From Spirochaeta sp. (GTDB lineage: Bacteria > Spirochaetota > Spirochaetia > UBA9216): a DNA stretch of 20,200 bases. The notes beneath the pieces are model-generated. The model did not search any database and was not told where the DNA came from. It saw nothing but the letters and a program-made list of their open reading frames with translations. The stretch spans positions 1 through 20,200 of the forward strand of contig DMKD01000128.1 in the NCBI GenBank assembly GCA_003454605.1. The letters are read 5' to 3'. Both the position numbers and the translations under genes were made by a program. Below are positions 1-7,006 of this stretch, one piece after another (the stretch's first letter is position 1; the number at the start of each line of letters is the position of its first letter).

Positions 1-39
1 CTGTTGAAAATAAATTTATATTAATTAAAGAATTTTAGT

Positions 40-468
40 CATAGCTGTCCAAAACAATCATAACAGCGCCAGTTGAAAATTTGAACCTGGTTATTCTTTA
101 CCAGGCGGCGGAAATTTATTCAGAACATTCCAGATATCTTTTCTGGTCGTGAGAATAGACGACAGCAATCGTCGCAGGAGCCCAATTGAAATGATTTGTC
201 AATATAACGATACATTTGCCGATTTCATGGGTGTTTGCTGTTGAAACAGAAACAAAAACCGAGATATGGCCGCTGTGATCCAGTTTCACGTTCAGCTTAA
301 TACCGCCCTTTGTCTTCCTGAACTTTGCCCATGGGAATACTGATTTAAAATGCTATTCTTATGACTCATTGTCTGTTTTCCTTTGGTTGTAATGATTTAA
401 GCTGGCTGGCTCAGTTCATTATAACCAGGATTTCAGGCTATTAATAGTCCTTGTTTTGGTCAGCTGTG
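40..468. mobile_element. Internally deleted IS4-family derivative with terminal inverted repeats
   Basis: The left end (40-57, catagctgtccaaaacaa) matches the reverse complement of the right end (451-468, cacagctgaccaaaacaa) at 16 of 18 positions. A related cctggttat segment sits just inside both ends. Between them lies the wreck of an IS4-family transposase on the minus strand. At about 430 bp the element is far shorter than an autonomous IS4-type element (about 1.4 kb or more), so it is a MITE-like or decayed copy. I could not find a convincing target-site duplication in the flanks. The pairing of the ends is directly visible; the family assignment rests on the transposase fragments. Confidence 0.6.
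91..369 (-). pseudogene. IS4-family transposase remnant (large internal deletion and frameshifts)
   Basis: Reading leftwards, an ATG at 369 follows an AAAGGA ribosome binding site and encodes MSHKNSILNQ, like the start of IS4-family transposases with a DUF4372 N-terminus. At about 340 it jumps, in another frame, to FPWAKFRKTKGGIKLNVKLD followed by HSGHISVF and TANTHEIGK. That resembles the conserved catalytic-core stretch that normally lies more than 100 residues further in. A further frame change gives LLRRLLSSILTTRKDIWNVL, like the C-terminal helix of these proteins, ending at the stop at 91-93. An intact protein would be roughly 380 residues. This gene cannot make a functional transposase. 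Confidence 0.6.
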
Positions 469-567
469 TTATCTCACAATGGGTCAAGGTGCATTTATGC
501 AACATCGTGATGCGTTATTGCCCCTTTTCTATACTTCTAAGTCATCTACCCACTTCCGTTAAACTTA

Positions 568-596
568 TATAAAGCATTTATACATAAGCATTTATA
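568..596. promoter_or_regulatory. Tandem palindromic repeats, candidate activator-binding site
   Basis: The 11-mer AAGCATTTATA occurs twice, at 572-582 and 586-596, with starts 14 bp apart. Each copy sits in a small inverted repeat (TATAAA-GCA-TTTATA at 568-582; ATAA-GCAT-TTAT in the second). The pair lies about 55-80 bp upstream of the predicted transcription start of the sigma-54 promoter at 623-638. That is a sensible place for the enhancer site of a bacterial enhancer-binding protein, so the activator encoded at 4187-5605 is the natural candidate. Binding is inferred; only the repeats are seen. Confidence 0.4.
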
Positions 597-622
597 AACC
601 AACCCCGCTCATATCCTATTTT

Positions 623-638
623 TGGCATGACAATTGCT
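623..638 (+). promoter_or_regulatory. Sigma-54 (-24/-12) promoter
   Basis: The sequence TGGCATG-ACAA-TTGCT matches the sigma-54 consensus TGGCACG-N4-TTGCW at all but one position. The invariant GG (624-625) and GC (636-637) are exactly 10 bp apart. Transcription would begin near 649, just before the GAGGAG ribosome binding site (650-655) and the ATG at 661, giving a very short leader. A TTG at 634 in frame with the ureohydrolase lies inside the -12 element, so it cannot be the start codon. A sigma-54 activator gene is the next gene after this operon. Confidence 0.8.
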
Positions 639-660
639 GAATACTACTCGAGGAGAATGT

Positions 661-1608
661 ATGCAAAAATACAAACCATTAGATTCACAGCAGATACCTA
701 GATTCTCGGAAGTGAAAACATTCATGCGGCTTCCAAACATCAGGACAGTCAAAGATGTTGATTTTGTTGTAACCGGTGCGCCATTTGACACAGCATGTTC
801 ATACCGCACCGGTTCCAGATTCGGGCCGTCTGCTATACGTAATGCATCAAGCCTGCTGAAACCATACAACCGCTTTATGGACGTTAATATCTTTGATCAT
901 CTATCAGGTGTTGATTACGGTGATTTATCTATAGTTCCGGGATATATCGAATCAACATATAAACGAATGCAGGATGATATGACACCCATAATCGAAGCCG
1001 GTGTTGTTCCGATTGTACTCGGTGGAGACCATTCAATCACCCTTGCTGAACTTCGCGCGGTAGCCGCAAAGCACGGACCTGTGGCTTTGGTGCACTTTGA
1101 CGCACATACTGATACCTACAGCTCATATTTCGGCGAGAAATACAACCATGGTACACCGTTTAAGTATGCCTGCGACGAAGGTTTAATCGACACCGAACAT
1201 TCAATTCAGGTTGGTATGAGAGGCACCTTTTACAGCCCGGATGATTTAAAGATATCAGAAGATATGGGATTTAAGGTTCTGACTACACCGGATATCAGAG
1301 AAATAGGGCTTGAAGAAACAGGAAAAATGATCCGTGAAAGAGTAGGAAATAAACCTGCCTTCTTCACCTTTGATATTGATTTTGTTGATCCCGCCTATGC
1401 ACCGGGTACAGGTACGATTGAAGTAGGCGGATTCACGAGCTATGAAACCTTACAGCTTATCCGAATGACAAAGGAAATAGATTTCAAGGGTTTTGATGTA
1501 GTTGAGGTATTACCCGCACATGACAACAACGAGATAACGGCATTTTTGGCTGCTAATGTAGCATATGAATTCATTTCTATTCTGGCAAACAGAGTAAAAA
1601 ATAATTAA
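661..1608 (+). CDS. Agmatinase-family ureohydrolase
   Basis: This is a binuclear-metal (usually Mn) hydrolase that cleaves a guanidino compound to an amine plus urea. The family's metal-ligand motifs are all present: GGDHS (residues 121-125, His124), FDAHTD (Asp147, His149, Asp151) and DIDFVDP (Asp238, Asp240), followed by APGTGT and an EVLPAHDNNEITA segment near the C-terminus. At 315 residues it has the normal family length. The N-terminal PRFSEVKTFMRLP segment is typical of the agmatinase/guanidinobutyrase group rather than arginases. The start at 661 follows GAGGAG and fits the sigma-54 promoter. It is cytoplasmic and the first gene of a three-gene operon with a transporter and an amidohydrolase-like protein. 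Agmatine is the default substrate, but related enzymes act on guanidinobutyrate, guanidinopropionate or guanidine, and the sequence alone does not decide. Confidence 0.85.
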   Translation: MQKYKPLDSQQIPRFSEVKTFMRLPNIRTVKDVDFVVTGAPFDTACSYRTGSRFGPSAIRNASSLLKPYNRFMDVNIFDHLSGVDYGDLSIVPGYIESTYKRMQDDMTPIIEAGVVPIVLGGDHSITLAELRAVAAKHGPVALVHFDAHTDTYSSYFGEKYNHGTPFKYACDEGLIDTEHSIQVGMRGTFYSPDDLKISEDMGFKVLTTPDIREIGLEETGKMIRERVGNKPAFFTFDIDFVDPAYAPGTGTIEVGGFTSYETLQLIRMTKEIDFKGFDVVEVLPAHDNNEITAFLAANVAYEFISILANRVKNN

Positions 1609-1627
1609 ACTTACAGAGGAGATTTTG

Positions 1628-3037
1628 ATGACTGAAAATTCAGGAAAATTAAAAAAAGGACTAAAACTTGGTTATGGGTTTGGAACTATCGGAGAATCTA
1701 TAGCGTACAATACATTTTATTTGTATTTTATCTATTTTCTGACCGACTTTGCCGGAATAAGCCCTGCTGTAGCAGGAACAATTTCACTTGTTGCAGTACT
1801 GTGGGATGCAATTACTGATCCGCTGATAGGTTATCTTTCCGACAGCAGTAAAAACCCAAAAGGCCGACGAAGACCGTTTATTCTGCGTTTTGCAATTCCA
1901 TTGTCAATTATGGTTTTTGTTATATTTACTGATTTTGCCTTTATTACAGGTACTGCAAAGGTCGTCTACTTTTTTATAGCAAATATACTTTTCTGGTTCT
2001 TTTTTACTGCAGCTGATATTCCGTATATTTCACTTGGTGCAGAACTCACAGATGATTACAATGAACGAACTTCTATCAGAACCTACGCGACTATCTTTAA
2101 CTATATCGGAATGATTGCTGCGAGTGCCGGAACAATTACCCTCGTTGATAAAATCGGCACAGCAGTAGGTGATGCTGGAAAGGGCTGGAGCTATACAGCA
2201 TTGATATTCGGAGCACTGACCTTCCTTGCATTTTTTGTAGCATGGAGAGCCACCCGCGGCCATGAGAAGAAGGTAGAAACTGAAAGAACAAAGGTAAATA
2301 TGAGTTTTATTAAGGCTTATGTTGATTCCTTCAAGATTAAACCATACCGCAAAATATTAATGTATACTCTCTTTTTTAATGCCGGAATGATGCTGATGTC
2401 ATCAGCGATGATCTACCTTATGTCATATATTGCCGTACTCGACGAGGCACAGATAGCTACAGTCTTTCTTGTATACAGCTTGATGGTGATCGGAGCAAGC
2501 TTTTTGATAAATGCGTTACACGGTAAAATTGAAAAGAAGTGGATGGTTGTAATTATCACTGCAATCACTGCTGTTGGTGTTCTTCTGTTCAGGGTTTTTG
2601 ATCTTAATCATATTTCAATTTACATTTATGCATTCTTTGTTGCATTAGGAAATGCAGCATACTTCATCCTTATATGGTCAATGAACTTTGATGTATGTGA
2701 GATTGATGAGTTTAAAACCGGTGAGAGACGAGAGGGCGTAATCATGGCATTCATGTCCTTCTTTCTTAAATTTGCGACTGCAATCGGCATGGCGCTTACA
2801 GGATTTATACTTGATGCATTTGGTTATAATGCTGAGGTTCTTGAACAGTCTGAACGGGCTCTGAATGGTATCAGAGATGCCGGAACAACCATTCCAGCGA
2901 TACTGATTGCAGTGTCATTTATCTTTGCCCTAACCTACCCCGTCACAAAAGACAAGTTTGAAGCATTAAAGAAGGCACTTGAACTCAAAAGAGCCGGAAA
3001 AGAATATTCAACCGATGGCTTTGAAGACATCCTATAG
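1628..3037 (+). CDS. GPH-family (MelB-like) cation symporter
   Basis: This 469-residue inner-membrane protein of about 12 helices belongs to the glycoside-pentoside-hexuronide:cation symporter family of the major facilitator superfamily. The family's N-terminal signature is clear: KLGYGFGTIGES, then a WDAITDP motif whose aspartates (Asp60, Asp64) correspond to the Na+/H+-binding pair of MelB, then GYLSD and a GRRRPFIL loop after helix 2. The ATG at 1628 has AGAGGAG at 1616-1622. It lies 19 bp after the ureohydrolase gene and 9 bp before the next gene, so the three are cotranscribed. GPH proteins are best known for sugars and glycosides; pairing with a ureohydrolase suggests a different or conjugated substrate here, but that is inference from context. 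Confidence 0.88.
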   Translation: MTENSGKLKKGLKLGYGFGTIGESIAYNTFYLYFIYFLTDFAGISPAVAGTISLVAVLWDAITDPLIGYLSDSSKNPKGRRRPFILRFAIPLSIMVFVIFTDFAFITGTAKVVYFFIANILFWFFFTAADIPYISLGAELTDDYNERTSIRTYATIFNYIGMIAASAGTITLVDKIGTAVGDAGKGWSYTALIFGALTFLAFFVAWRATRGHEKKVETERTKVNMSFIKAYVDSFKIKPYRKILMYTLFFNAGMMLMSSAMIYLMSYIAVLDEAQIATVFLVYSLMVIGASFLINALHGKIEKKWMVVIITAITAVGVLLFRVFDLNHISIYIYAFFVALGNAAYFILIWSMNFDVCEIDEFKTGERREGVIMAFMSFFLKFATAIGMALTGFILDAFGYNAEVLEQSERALNGIRDAGTTIPAILIAVSFIFALTYPVTKDKFEALKKALELKRAGKEYSTDGFEDIL

Positions 3038-3046
3038 GAACATTCT

Positions 3047-4144
3047 TTGAACAATGTAATTTACAAAGATAATCTGTTTATACTTGATATTGAAGCTGAC
3101 ACCCCGCGAAAGCGGGGGCAGATTCATGGAGAAGCTTTACGCGGCGCGATAGGAATTGGCCTGGATAGATGGAAATCCACTATCAGCGGTCTGGGACTGG
3201 ATCCTGAAAAAATGATTTCACATTTTGTGAATGAAACGGATTATCAATCAGCAATTGAAAAATGGACTCCTGATTTGTTGCAAGAGGTGAAAGGACTCGC
3301 TGAAGCTTCAGGTCAGGATTTCAATACTATTTATACCTATCAGCTGATGGATGATTTTTTCGGATATGTTCTTAAAAATTTACCGGGGCCGCATTGCACA
3401 TCAATCGGAATTGCCGGAAACGATAATAGATCTGCAATAATCAGTCAAAATCAGGATATGCCGGTATGCTACAATGGCACTCAGACGGTAATCCGGATGC
3501 ATTATAAGGAAACAGGCTTACGAACTTTGATATTTACTCTTGCCGGTAATATTGGACAGAATATTGCAAATAATCACGGCTTGGGCCTGGCAATAAATAC
3601 CCTGGGTTTTCTGGAAAACTCTGCTGTAGGCCTGCCTTCAATGTTTATAGTACGCCGTATCGGAGAACAAAAATCACTAGCCGATGTTGAATCATTCCTG
3701 AATACAGTAACACATTCCGCAGGGATGAATTATATGGTAGGCGTGGGCAAGCAGGTTGCAGATTTTGAAGTATGCCTTGAGACTGTTAAACGTTATGAAG
3801 GTTCTAGTGCCGGAAGATACATATGTCACACAAATCATCCATTCGTGAATAAAAATCTTCAAACTGAATATGTCGGTAAAATGAATGATGCATTTATTGA
3901 TGACACTTTCATGAATTCAGCCTCACGGCTAAAGAAGGCTGAGGAAATAATGGCTGGCGGACCAGCTGTATATAATTCCTCTTATCTTAAAAAATTGTAT
4001 AAACAGAAACCGGTTTGCTTAAGAGGTGATTTAGGGGAAACCGTCGCTTCAATAATTTTTGAACTGGGAGATAATCCCGTACTTCATATTGCTCCGGGCT
4101 GCCCTGACACAACAGAATTCCAGAGCATAAAACTAATTAATTAA
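3047..4144 (+). CDS. C45-type Ntn hydrolase (acyl-CoA:6-APA acyltransferase-like)
   Basis: This 365-residue protein resembles the peptidase C45 / penicillin acyltransferase-like N-terminal-nucleophile family, which hydrolyses or forms amide bonds. Seen are the N-terminal LDIEADTPRKRGQIHGE segment typical of the family and the nucleophile region GPHCTSIGI (Cys117), followed by SQNQDMP (133-139). If it self-processes like its relatives, cleavage before Cys117 would expose the catalytic cysteine. It starts at TTG 3047: AGGAA at 3037-3040 overlaps the preceding stop codon, and no in-frame ATG occurs until after the conserved N-terminus. No signal peptide is visible, so it is probably cytoplasmic. 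Being the last gene of the sigma-54 operon, it may strip an acyl group from the imported compound. The substrate is unknown. Confidence 0.78.
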   Translation: MNNVIYKDNLFILDIEADTPRKRGQIHGEALRGAIGIGLDRWKSTISGLGLDPEKMISHFVNETDYQSAIEKWTPDLLQEVKGLAEASGQDFNTIYTYQLMDDFFGYVLKNLPGPHCTSIGIAGNDNRSAIISQNQDMPVCYNGTQTVIRMHYKETGLRTLIFTLAGNIGQNIANNHGLGLAINTLGFLENSAVGLPSMFIVRRIGEQKSLADVESFLNTVTHSAGMNYMVGVGKQVADFEVCLETVKRYEGSSAGRYICHTNHPFVNKNLQTEYVGKMNDAFIDDTFMNSASRLKKAEEIMAGGPAVYNSSYLKKLYKQKPVCLRGDLGETVASIIFELGDNPVLHIAPGCPDTTEFQSIKLIN

Positions 4145-4158
4145 TAAAAAGCAGCTCT

Positions 4159-4190
4159 ATGATCCGGTAAACATTTGCCTGCCGGATCAT
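4159..4190. terminator. Hairpin terminator between convergent units
   Basis: ATGATCCGG (4159-4167) pairs perfectly with CCGGATCAT (4182-4190) around a 14-nt loop. On the minus strand the stem is followed within about 8 nt by a run of T (complement of 4145-4150), so it most likely terminates the activator gene, whose TGA stop (4187-4189) lies inside the stem. On the + strand no T tract follows, so it may stop the operon less well. Confidence 0.55.
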
Positions 4191-5605
4191 CCTAAAGAAC
4201 TATATATCTCATATTTTTTCAGTTTCCTGAACAGGGTTGATCGATCTATACCAAGATTTTGGGCAGTTTTTACAACACCAGAATACTTCGTCAATGATTC
4301 TTCCAGGATAGTTTTTTCAAAGGCATCCACCCTTTCTTTAAGAGTGTCAGAGTCTGAAGCATCGATACTGAGGAGTTCTAAACGTATTTTAGGAGGAAGA
4401 TCTTTGGCAGCTATCTCCTCATTCTGAACTGTTACAACCATTCGTTCAACGATGTTTTTCAACTCTCTGATATTACCCGGCCAGTTGTATCCGTATAAAA
4501 GATTTAAGGCTTCAGGCTTAAATTGCTTGGAAAGATGGTAAACTTCATTGAATTTATTCAGGTAGTGAGTGATAAGTGATTTTATATCATCACGTCTTTC
4601 TCTCAAGGGCGGAATAAAAACAGGGACTACATTCAGTCTGTAATAAAAATCTTCTCTGAGCTTTTGAGCTTTGATTTTTTTTTCTAAATCGCTGTTTGTA
4701 GCAGAAATAAGCCTGAAGTTTACCTTAATCGGTGTTTGCCCGCCCAGACGGTATATGGTTCCATCCTGAAGAACTCTTAATAATTTCACCTGAATTGAAA
4801 GGGGCAGCTCCCCTACTTCATCGAGAAATAATGTTCCTTTATCAGCCAGCTCAATTAGCCCTGTTTTCCCCTGTTTCGACGCATCGGTAAATGCTCCTGC
4901 TTCGTAACCGAATAACTCGGATTCAATCAGCTGTTCAGGAATCGCCCCACAGTTCAGTTTTATAAACGGACCGCCCTTTCTAAGACTGGACTTATGAATG
5001 ACTTTACATATTTCTTCCTTCCCGGTACCAGATTCACCCCTGATCAATACTGTTGTATCCATCCCTGCTATACGCTGAGCTAACAGAACAATCTGCTTAA
5101 TCTGCTCGCTACCAATAATGAAATCGGGGCTGTCAATCTGGGCCGCCCGGTAAAGCTTCAGCTCTTCCTCATATTTCTGAACCTTAGTGTCTACTTCTTC
5201 AAGTTCGCGTTTGACTTTGTTTAACTCAGTGATGTCCCTCGAATAGCAAACTACTCTATGAATCTTTCCATTTTTAAAAAAAGGTGTGGCTGTAACTAGA
5301 ACCTCTTTATCGGCATGAGTTTTCTGCAGAATAGTAACAGGCTTTTTTTCTTCGAGTACTTTCAGGGTTACAGATTCATTATATATCCCCTCTTCAAGCA
5401 GCTGATATATAGATTTATTTAAAACAGCTTCCCGACTGACACCTTCAACCGTTTCACAGGCCTTATTTATATCGAGAGAATTCCCCTCTCCGTCAAAAAT
5501 ATGTATCACATCTGGTGATGAGTCCATGATTATCGAGAATTCATCTTCGCGTACTTGTGTTTCTCTATCTGTCATATTCAAATTATCAACCATATGTTGC
5601 AGCAT
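4187..5605 (-). CDS. PAS-containing sigma-54-dependent activator
   Basis: This 472-residue bacterial enhancer-binding protein has a PAS sensor (about 20-130), a coiled linker (128-155), an AAA+ sigma-54 interaction domain (about 163-390) and a Fis-type helix-turn-helix at the C-terminus (about 440-464, VVKTAQNLGIDRSTLFRKLK). Walker A is GESGTGKE (190-197), Walker B LFLDEV (259-264), and sensor II GNIRELKN (377-384). The sigma-54-contacting loop reads GAFTDA (237-242) instead of GAFTGA. With no receiver domain it is probably controlled by a ligand on the PAS domain. It converges on the ureohydrolase operon, which has a sigma-54 promoter, so it is very likely that operon's activator. The start is uncertain: ATGs at 5605, 5593 and 5575 all lack a good Shine-Dalgarno site. 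A TTGCA-N4-TGCAA palindrome (5597-5610) covers the first ATG. Confidence 0.9.
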   Translation of the reverse strand: MLQHMVDNLNMTDRETQVREDEFSIIMDSSPDVIHIFDGEGNSLDINKACETVEGVSREAVLNKSIYQLLEEGIYNESVTLKVLEEKKPVTILQKTHADKEVLVTATPFFKNGKIHRVVCYSRDITELNKVKRELEEVDTKVQKYEEELKLYRAAQIDSPDFIIGSEQIKQIVLLAQRIAGMDTTVLIRGESGTGKEEICKVIHKSSLRKGGPFIKLNCGAIPEQLIESELFGYEAGAFTDASKQGKTGLIELADKGTLFLDEVGELPLSIQVKLLRVLQDGTIYRLGGQTPIKVNFRLISATNSDLEKKIKAQKLREDFYYRLNVVPVFIPPLRERRDDIKSLITHYLNKFNEVYHLSKQFKPEALNLLYGYNWPGNIRELKNIVERMVVTVQNEEIAAKDLPPKIRLELLSIDASDSDTLKERVDAFEKTILEESLTKYSGVVKTAQNLGIDRSTLFRKLKKYEIYSSLG

Positions 5606-5747
5606 TGCAACAGTTTATACAGTAATTACTTCATTATCGATGCTGTTCAATGTCCTATCTAGTAATAATTAATTTTATTTATTTATTTTTATTTACCCTT
5701 AAAGTTTAAGTTCAGCCCGATCGATATTAGAAATAAGGGTAAGACCC

Positions 5748-5780
5748 GGAGATTTTCATCTGAATCTCCTGGATTTTTCC
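5748..5780 (+). terminator. Terminator-like hairpin in the flaB1 upstream region
   Basis: GGAGATT (5748-5754) pairs with AATCTCC (5763-5769) around an 8-nt loop, followed by TGGATTTTTCC. It has the form of an intrinsic terminator or attenuator on the + strand, yet no + strand gene lies upstream. It would act only on a transcript started near 5700. Its role is open. Confidence 0.35.
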
Positions 5781-5788
5781 TCTTGGTT

Positions 5789-5816
5789 TAATTATCGGGC
5801 AAAATTTAGCCCATAT
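5789..5816 (+). promoter_or_regulatory. Candidate sigma-28 flagellar promoter for the first flagellin
   Basis: TAAT (5789-5792) and GCCCATAT (5809-5816) are 16 bp apart. This compares with the flagellar sigma-28 consensus TAAA-N15-GCCGATAA, with 6 of 8 matches in the -10 box. The -10 box overlaps an imperfect palindrome GGGC-aaaattta-GCCC (5797-5812). It is a candidate only; the match is imperfect. Confidence 0.3.
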
Positions 5817-5819
5817 TAG

Positions 5820-5929
5820 CGTTTTTTCAAAAAACGTGCCAAGTTATCCAGTATTTAAAGAGTTTTTAATAAAAAAGCTCTTTAATAAATAAAATGACTT
5901 CGTGTAAGCGGAGTTGGGCAAGGATGCCC
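5820..5929 (+). promoter_or_regulatory. Structured flaB1 leader with a CsrA-type hairpin
   Basis: Four inverted repeats follow one another. The first is CGTTTTTT-C-AAAAAACG (5820-5836). The second is TTAAAGAG/CTCTTTAA with an inner T5/A5 stem (5855-5885). The third is ACTTCG/CGGAGT with one G-T pair (5897-5914). The fourth is GGGCA-AGGA-TGCCC (5916-5929), which contains CAAGGATG in and around its loop, matching the core of the CsrA SELEX consensus RUACARGGAUGU. It ends 13 nt before the Shine-Dalgarno GGAGGA (5943-5948), itself a GGA site. This two-site layout resembles the CsrA-regulated hag leader of Bacillus subtilis. Confidence 0.55.
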
Positions 5930-5952
5930 TAAATATTTTCATGGAGGAAGAT

Positions 5953-6813
5953 ATGATAATAAATCACAATCTTAGTGCGATGTTCTCCAACAGAACTCTT
6001 GGAGACACAAATCTGGCAACATCAAAGAACATGGAGAAACTCTCTTCAGGTCTTCGAATCAACCGAGCAGGCGACGATGCTTCAGGTCTTGCTGTATCTG
6101 AAAAGATGCGCTCACAGATCAGAGGTCTTAAGCAGGCTTCAGACAATGCTGAAAACGGAATATCCTTTATTCAGGCAACAGAAGGCTATCTTGGTAACAC
6201 CCAGGCTATTCTTCAGAGAATGAGAGAACTCTCAGTCCAGTCTGCAAATGGTATCTACAGCGAAGAAGACAGAATGCAGATTCAGGTCGAGATTTCACAG
6301 CTCGTTGATGAAGTTGACAGAATTGCATCACACGCCCAGTTCAATGGTATGAACATGCTCACCGGTCGTTTCGCTTCTGAAACAGGTGAAAACGTTGTTA
6401 CTGCTTCAATGTGGTTCCATATCGGTGCTAACATCGACCAGAGAGAACGTGTTTTCATTGGAACAATGACCTCTACTGCACTTGGTGTAAAAGAAATTGG
6501 CAGCGGCGACATTCTTGACCTTCAGACCCCCGAAGGTTCAAACATGGCAATAGGTACAATCGACAGTGCTCTCAAGACTGTTAACAAGCAGAGAGCTGAC
6601 CTTGGTGCATACCAGAACAGACTTGAGCATGCGGTTAGAGGCCTTGACGTAGGTGCTGAGAACCTTCAGGCTGCAGAATCGAGGATCCGTGATGCTGACA
6701 TGGCTGAAGAAATGGTTTCTTACACAAAGAACGCGATTCTTGTACAGGCTGGAACAGCAATGCTTGCTCAGGCAAACATGAAAACACAATCTGTGTTGCA
6801 ATTGCTTGGATAA
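5953..6813 (+). CDS. flaB: Flagellin FlaB, core filament protein (first copy)
   Basis: This 286-residue flagellin is the core filament subunit of spirochaetal periplasmic flagella. The conserved ends that form the D0/D1 coiled coils are intact: MIINHNLSAMFSNRTLG and KLSSGLRINRAGDDASGLAVSEK at the N-terminus, and ADLGAYQNRLE, NLQAAESRIRDADMAEEM and GTAMLAQANMKTQSVLQLLG at the C-terminus. The middle is short, as in other FlaB proteins, with no long variable domain. The start at 5953 has GGAGGA five bases upstream; an in-frame TTG at 5915 would lie in the leader hairpin and is not the start. No signal peptide is present, consistent with type III export. It resembles treponemal FlaB1/FlaB3 (ASMWFHIGAN segment). 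Expression is probably set by sigma-28 and by CsrA/FliW acting on the leader. Confidence 0.95.
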   Translation: MIINHNLSAMFSNRTLGDTNLATSKNMEKLSSGLRINRAGDDASGLAVSEKMRSQIRGLKQASDNAENGISFIQATEGYLGNTQAILQRMRELSVQSANGIYSEEDRMQIQVEISQLVDEVDRIASHAQFNGMNMLTGRFASETGENVVTASMWFHIGANIDQRERVFIGTMTSTALGVKEIGSGDILDLQTPEGSNMAIGTIDSALKTVNKQRADLGAYQNRLEHAVRGLDVGAENLQAAESRIRDADMAEEMVSYTKNAILVQAGTAMLAQANMKTQSVLQLLG

Positions 6814-6843
6814 GGGACTATACTCTTAGGAGAATAGGACAAG

Positions 6844-6910
6844 AAGACTTGTTTCAAACAAGTTTGGTCTTAAGTTCTTTGTAACTTGGTTCTTCCTTGT
6901 TACAAAGAAC
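6844..6910 (+). promoter_or_regulatory. Two strong hairpins downstream of flaB1
   Basis: The palindrome CTTGTTT-C-AAACAAG (6848-6862) sits inside an outer AAGAC/GTCTT pairing (6844-6848 with 6867-6871). It is followed by a perfect 12-bp stem, GTTCTTTGTAAC (6874-6885) with GTTACAAAGAAC (6899-6910), and a 13-nt loop. Neither is followed by a clear T tract. They may protect the 3' end of the flagellin mRNA or take part in its processing. This is part of the 303-bp gap between the two flagellins. Confidence 0.5.
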
Positions 6911-6948
6911 CGATCTTTGAAAAATACCCTCTTAGCATGGTAAAGTGA

Positions 6949-6992
6949 GGAGAAATTCCCAGTTCACATAAGTGTTCGGAATTTCTCCTTGT
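6949..6992 (+). terminator. Probable terminator of flaB1
   Basis: GGAGAAATTCC (6949-6959) pairs perfectly with GGAATTTCTCC (6978-6988). The loop contains a further CAC/GTG pair, and TTGTTGT follows. The stem is strong but the T-rich tail is interrupted, so termination may be partial and some flaB2 message could come from read-through. Confidence 0.5.
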
Positions 6993-7006
6993 TGTGCAGG
7001 ATACGT

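Noticed and set aside
634..660. Upstream TTG start for the ureohydrolase
   Set aside because: The TTG forms part of the sigma-54 -12 element, and the ATG at 661 has its own GAGGAG ribosome binding site.
5700..5723. TAAAGTTT ... CCCGATCG as the main flagellin promoter
   Set aside because: The -35 match is perfect but the spacer is 12 bp instead of about 15, and a terminator-like hairpin follows. Kept only as a note in the findings.
5914..5952. Upstream TTG start for the first flagellin
   Set aside because: It lies in the leader hairpin and would add residues before the universal MIINHN start; the ATG at 5953 has GGAGGA.
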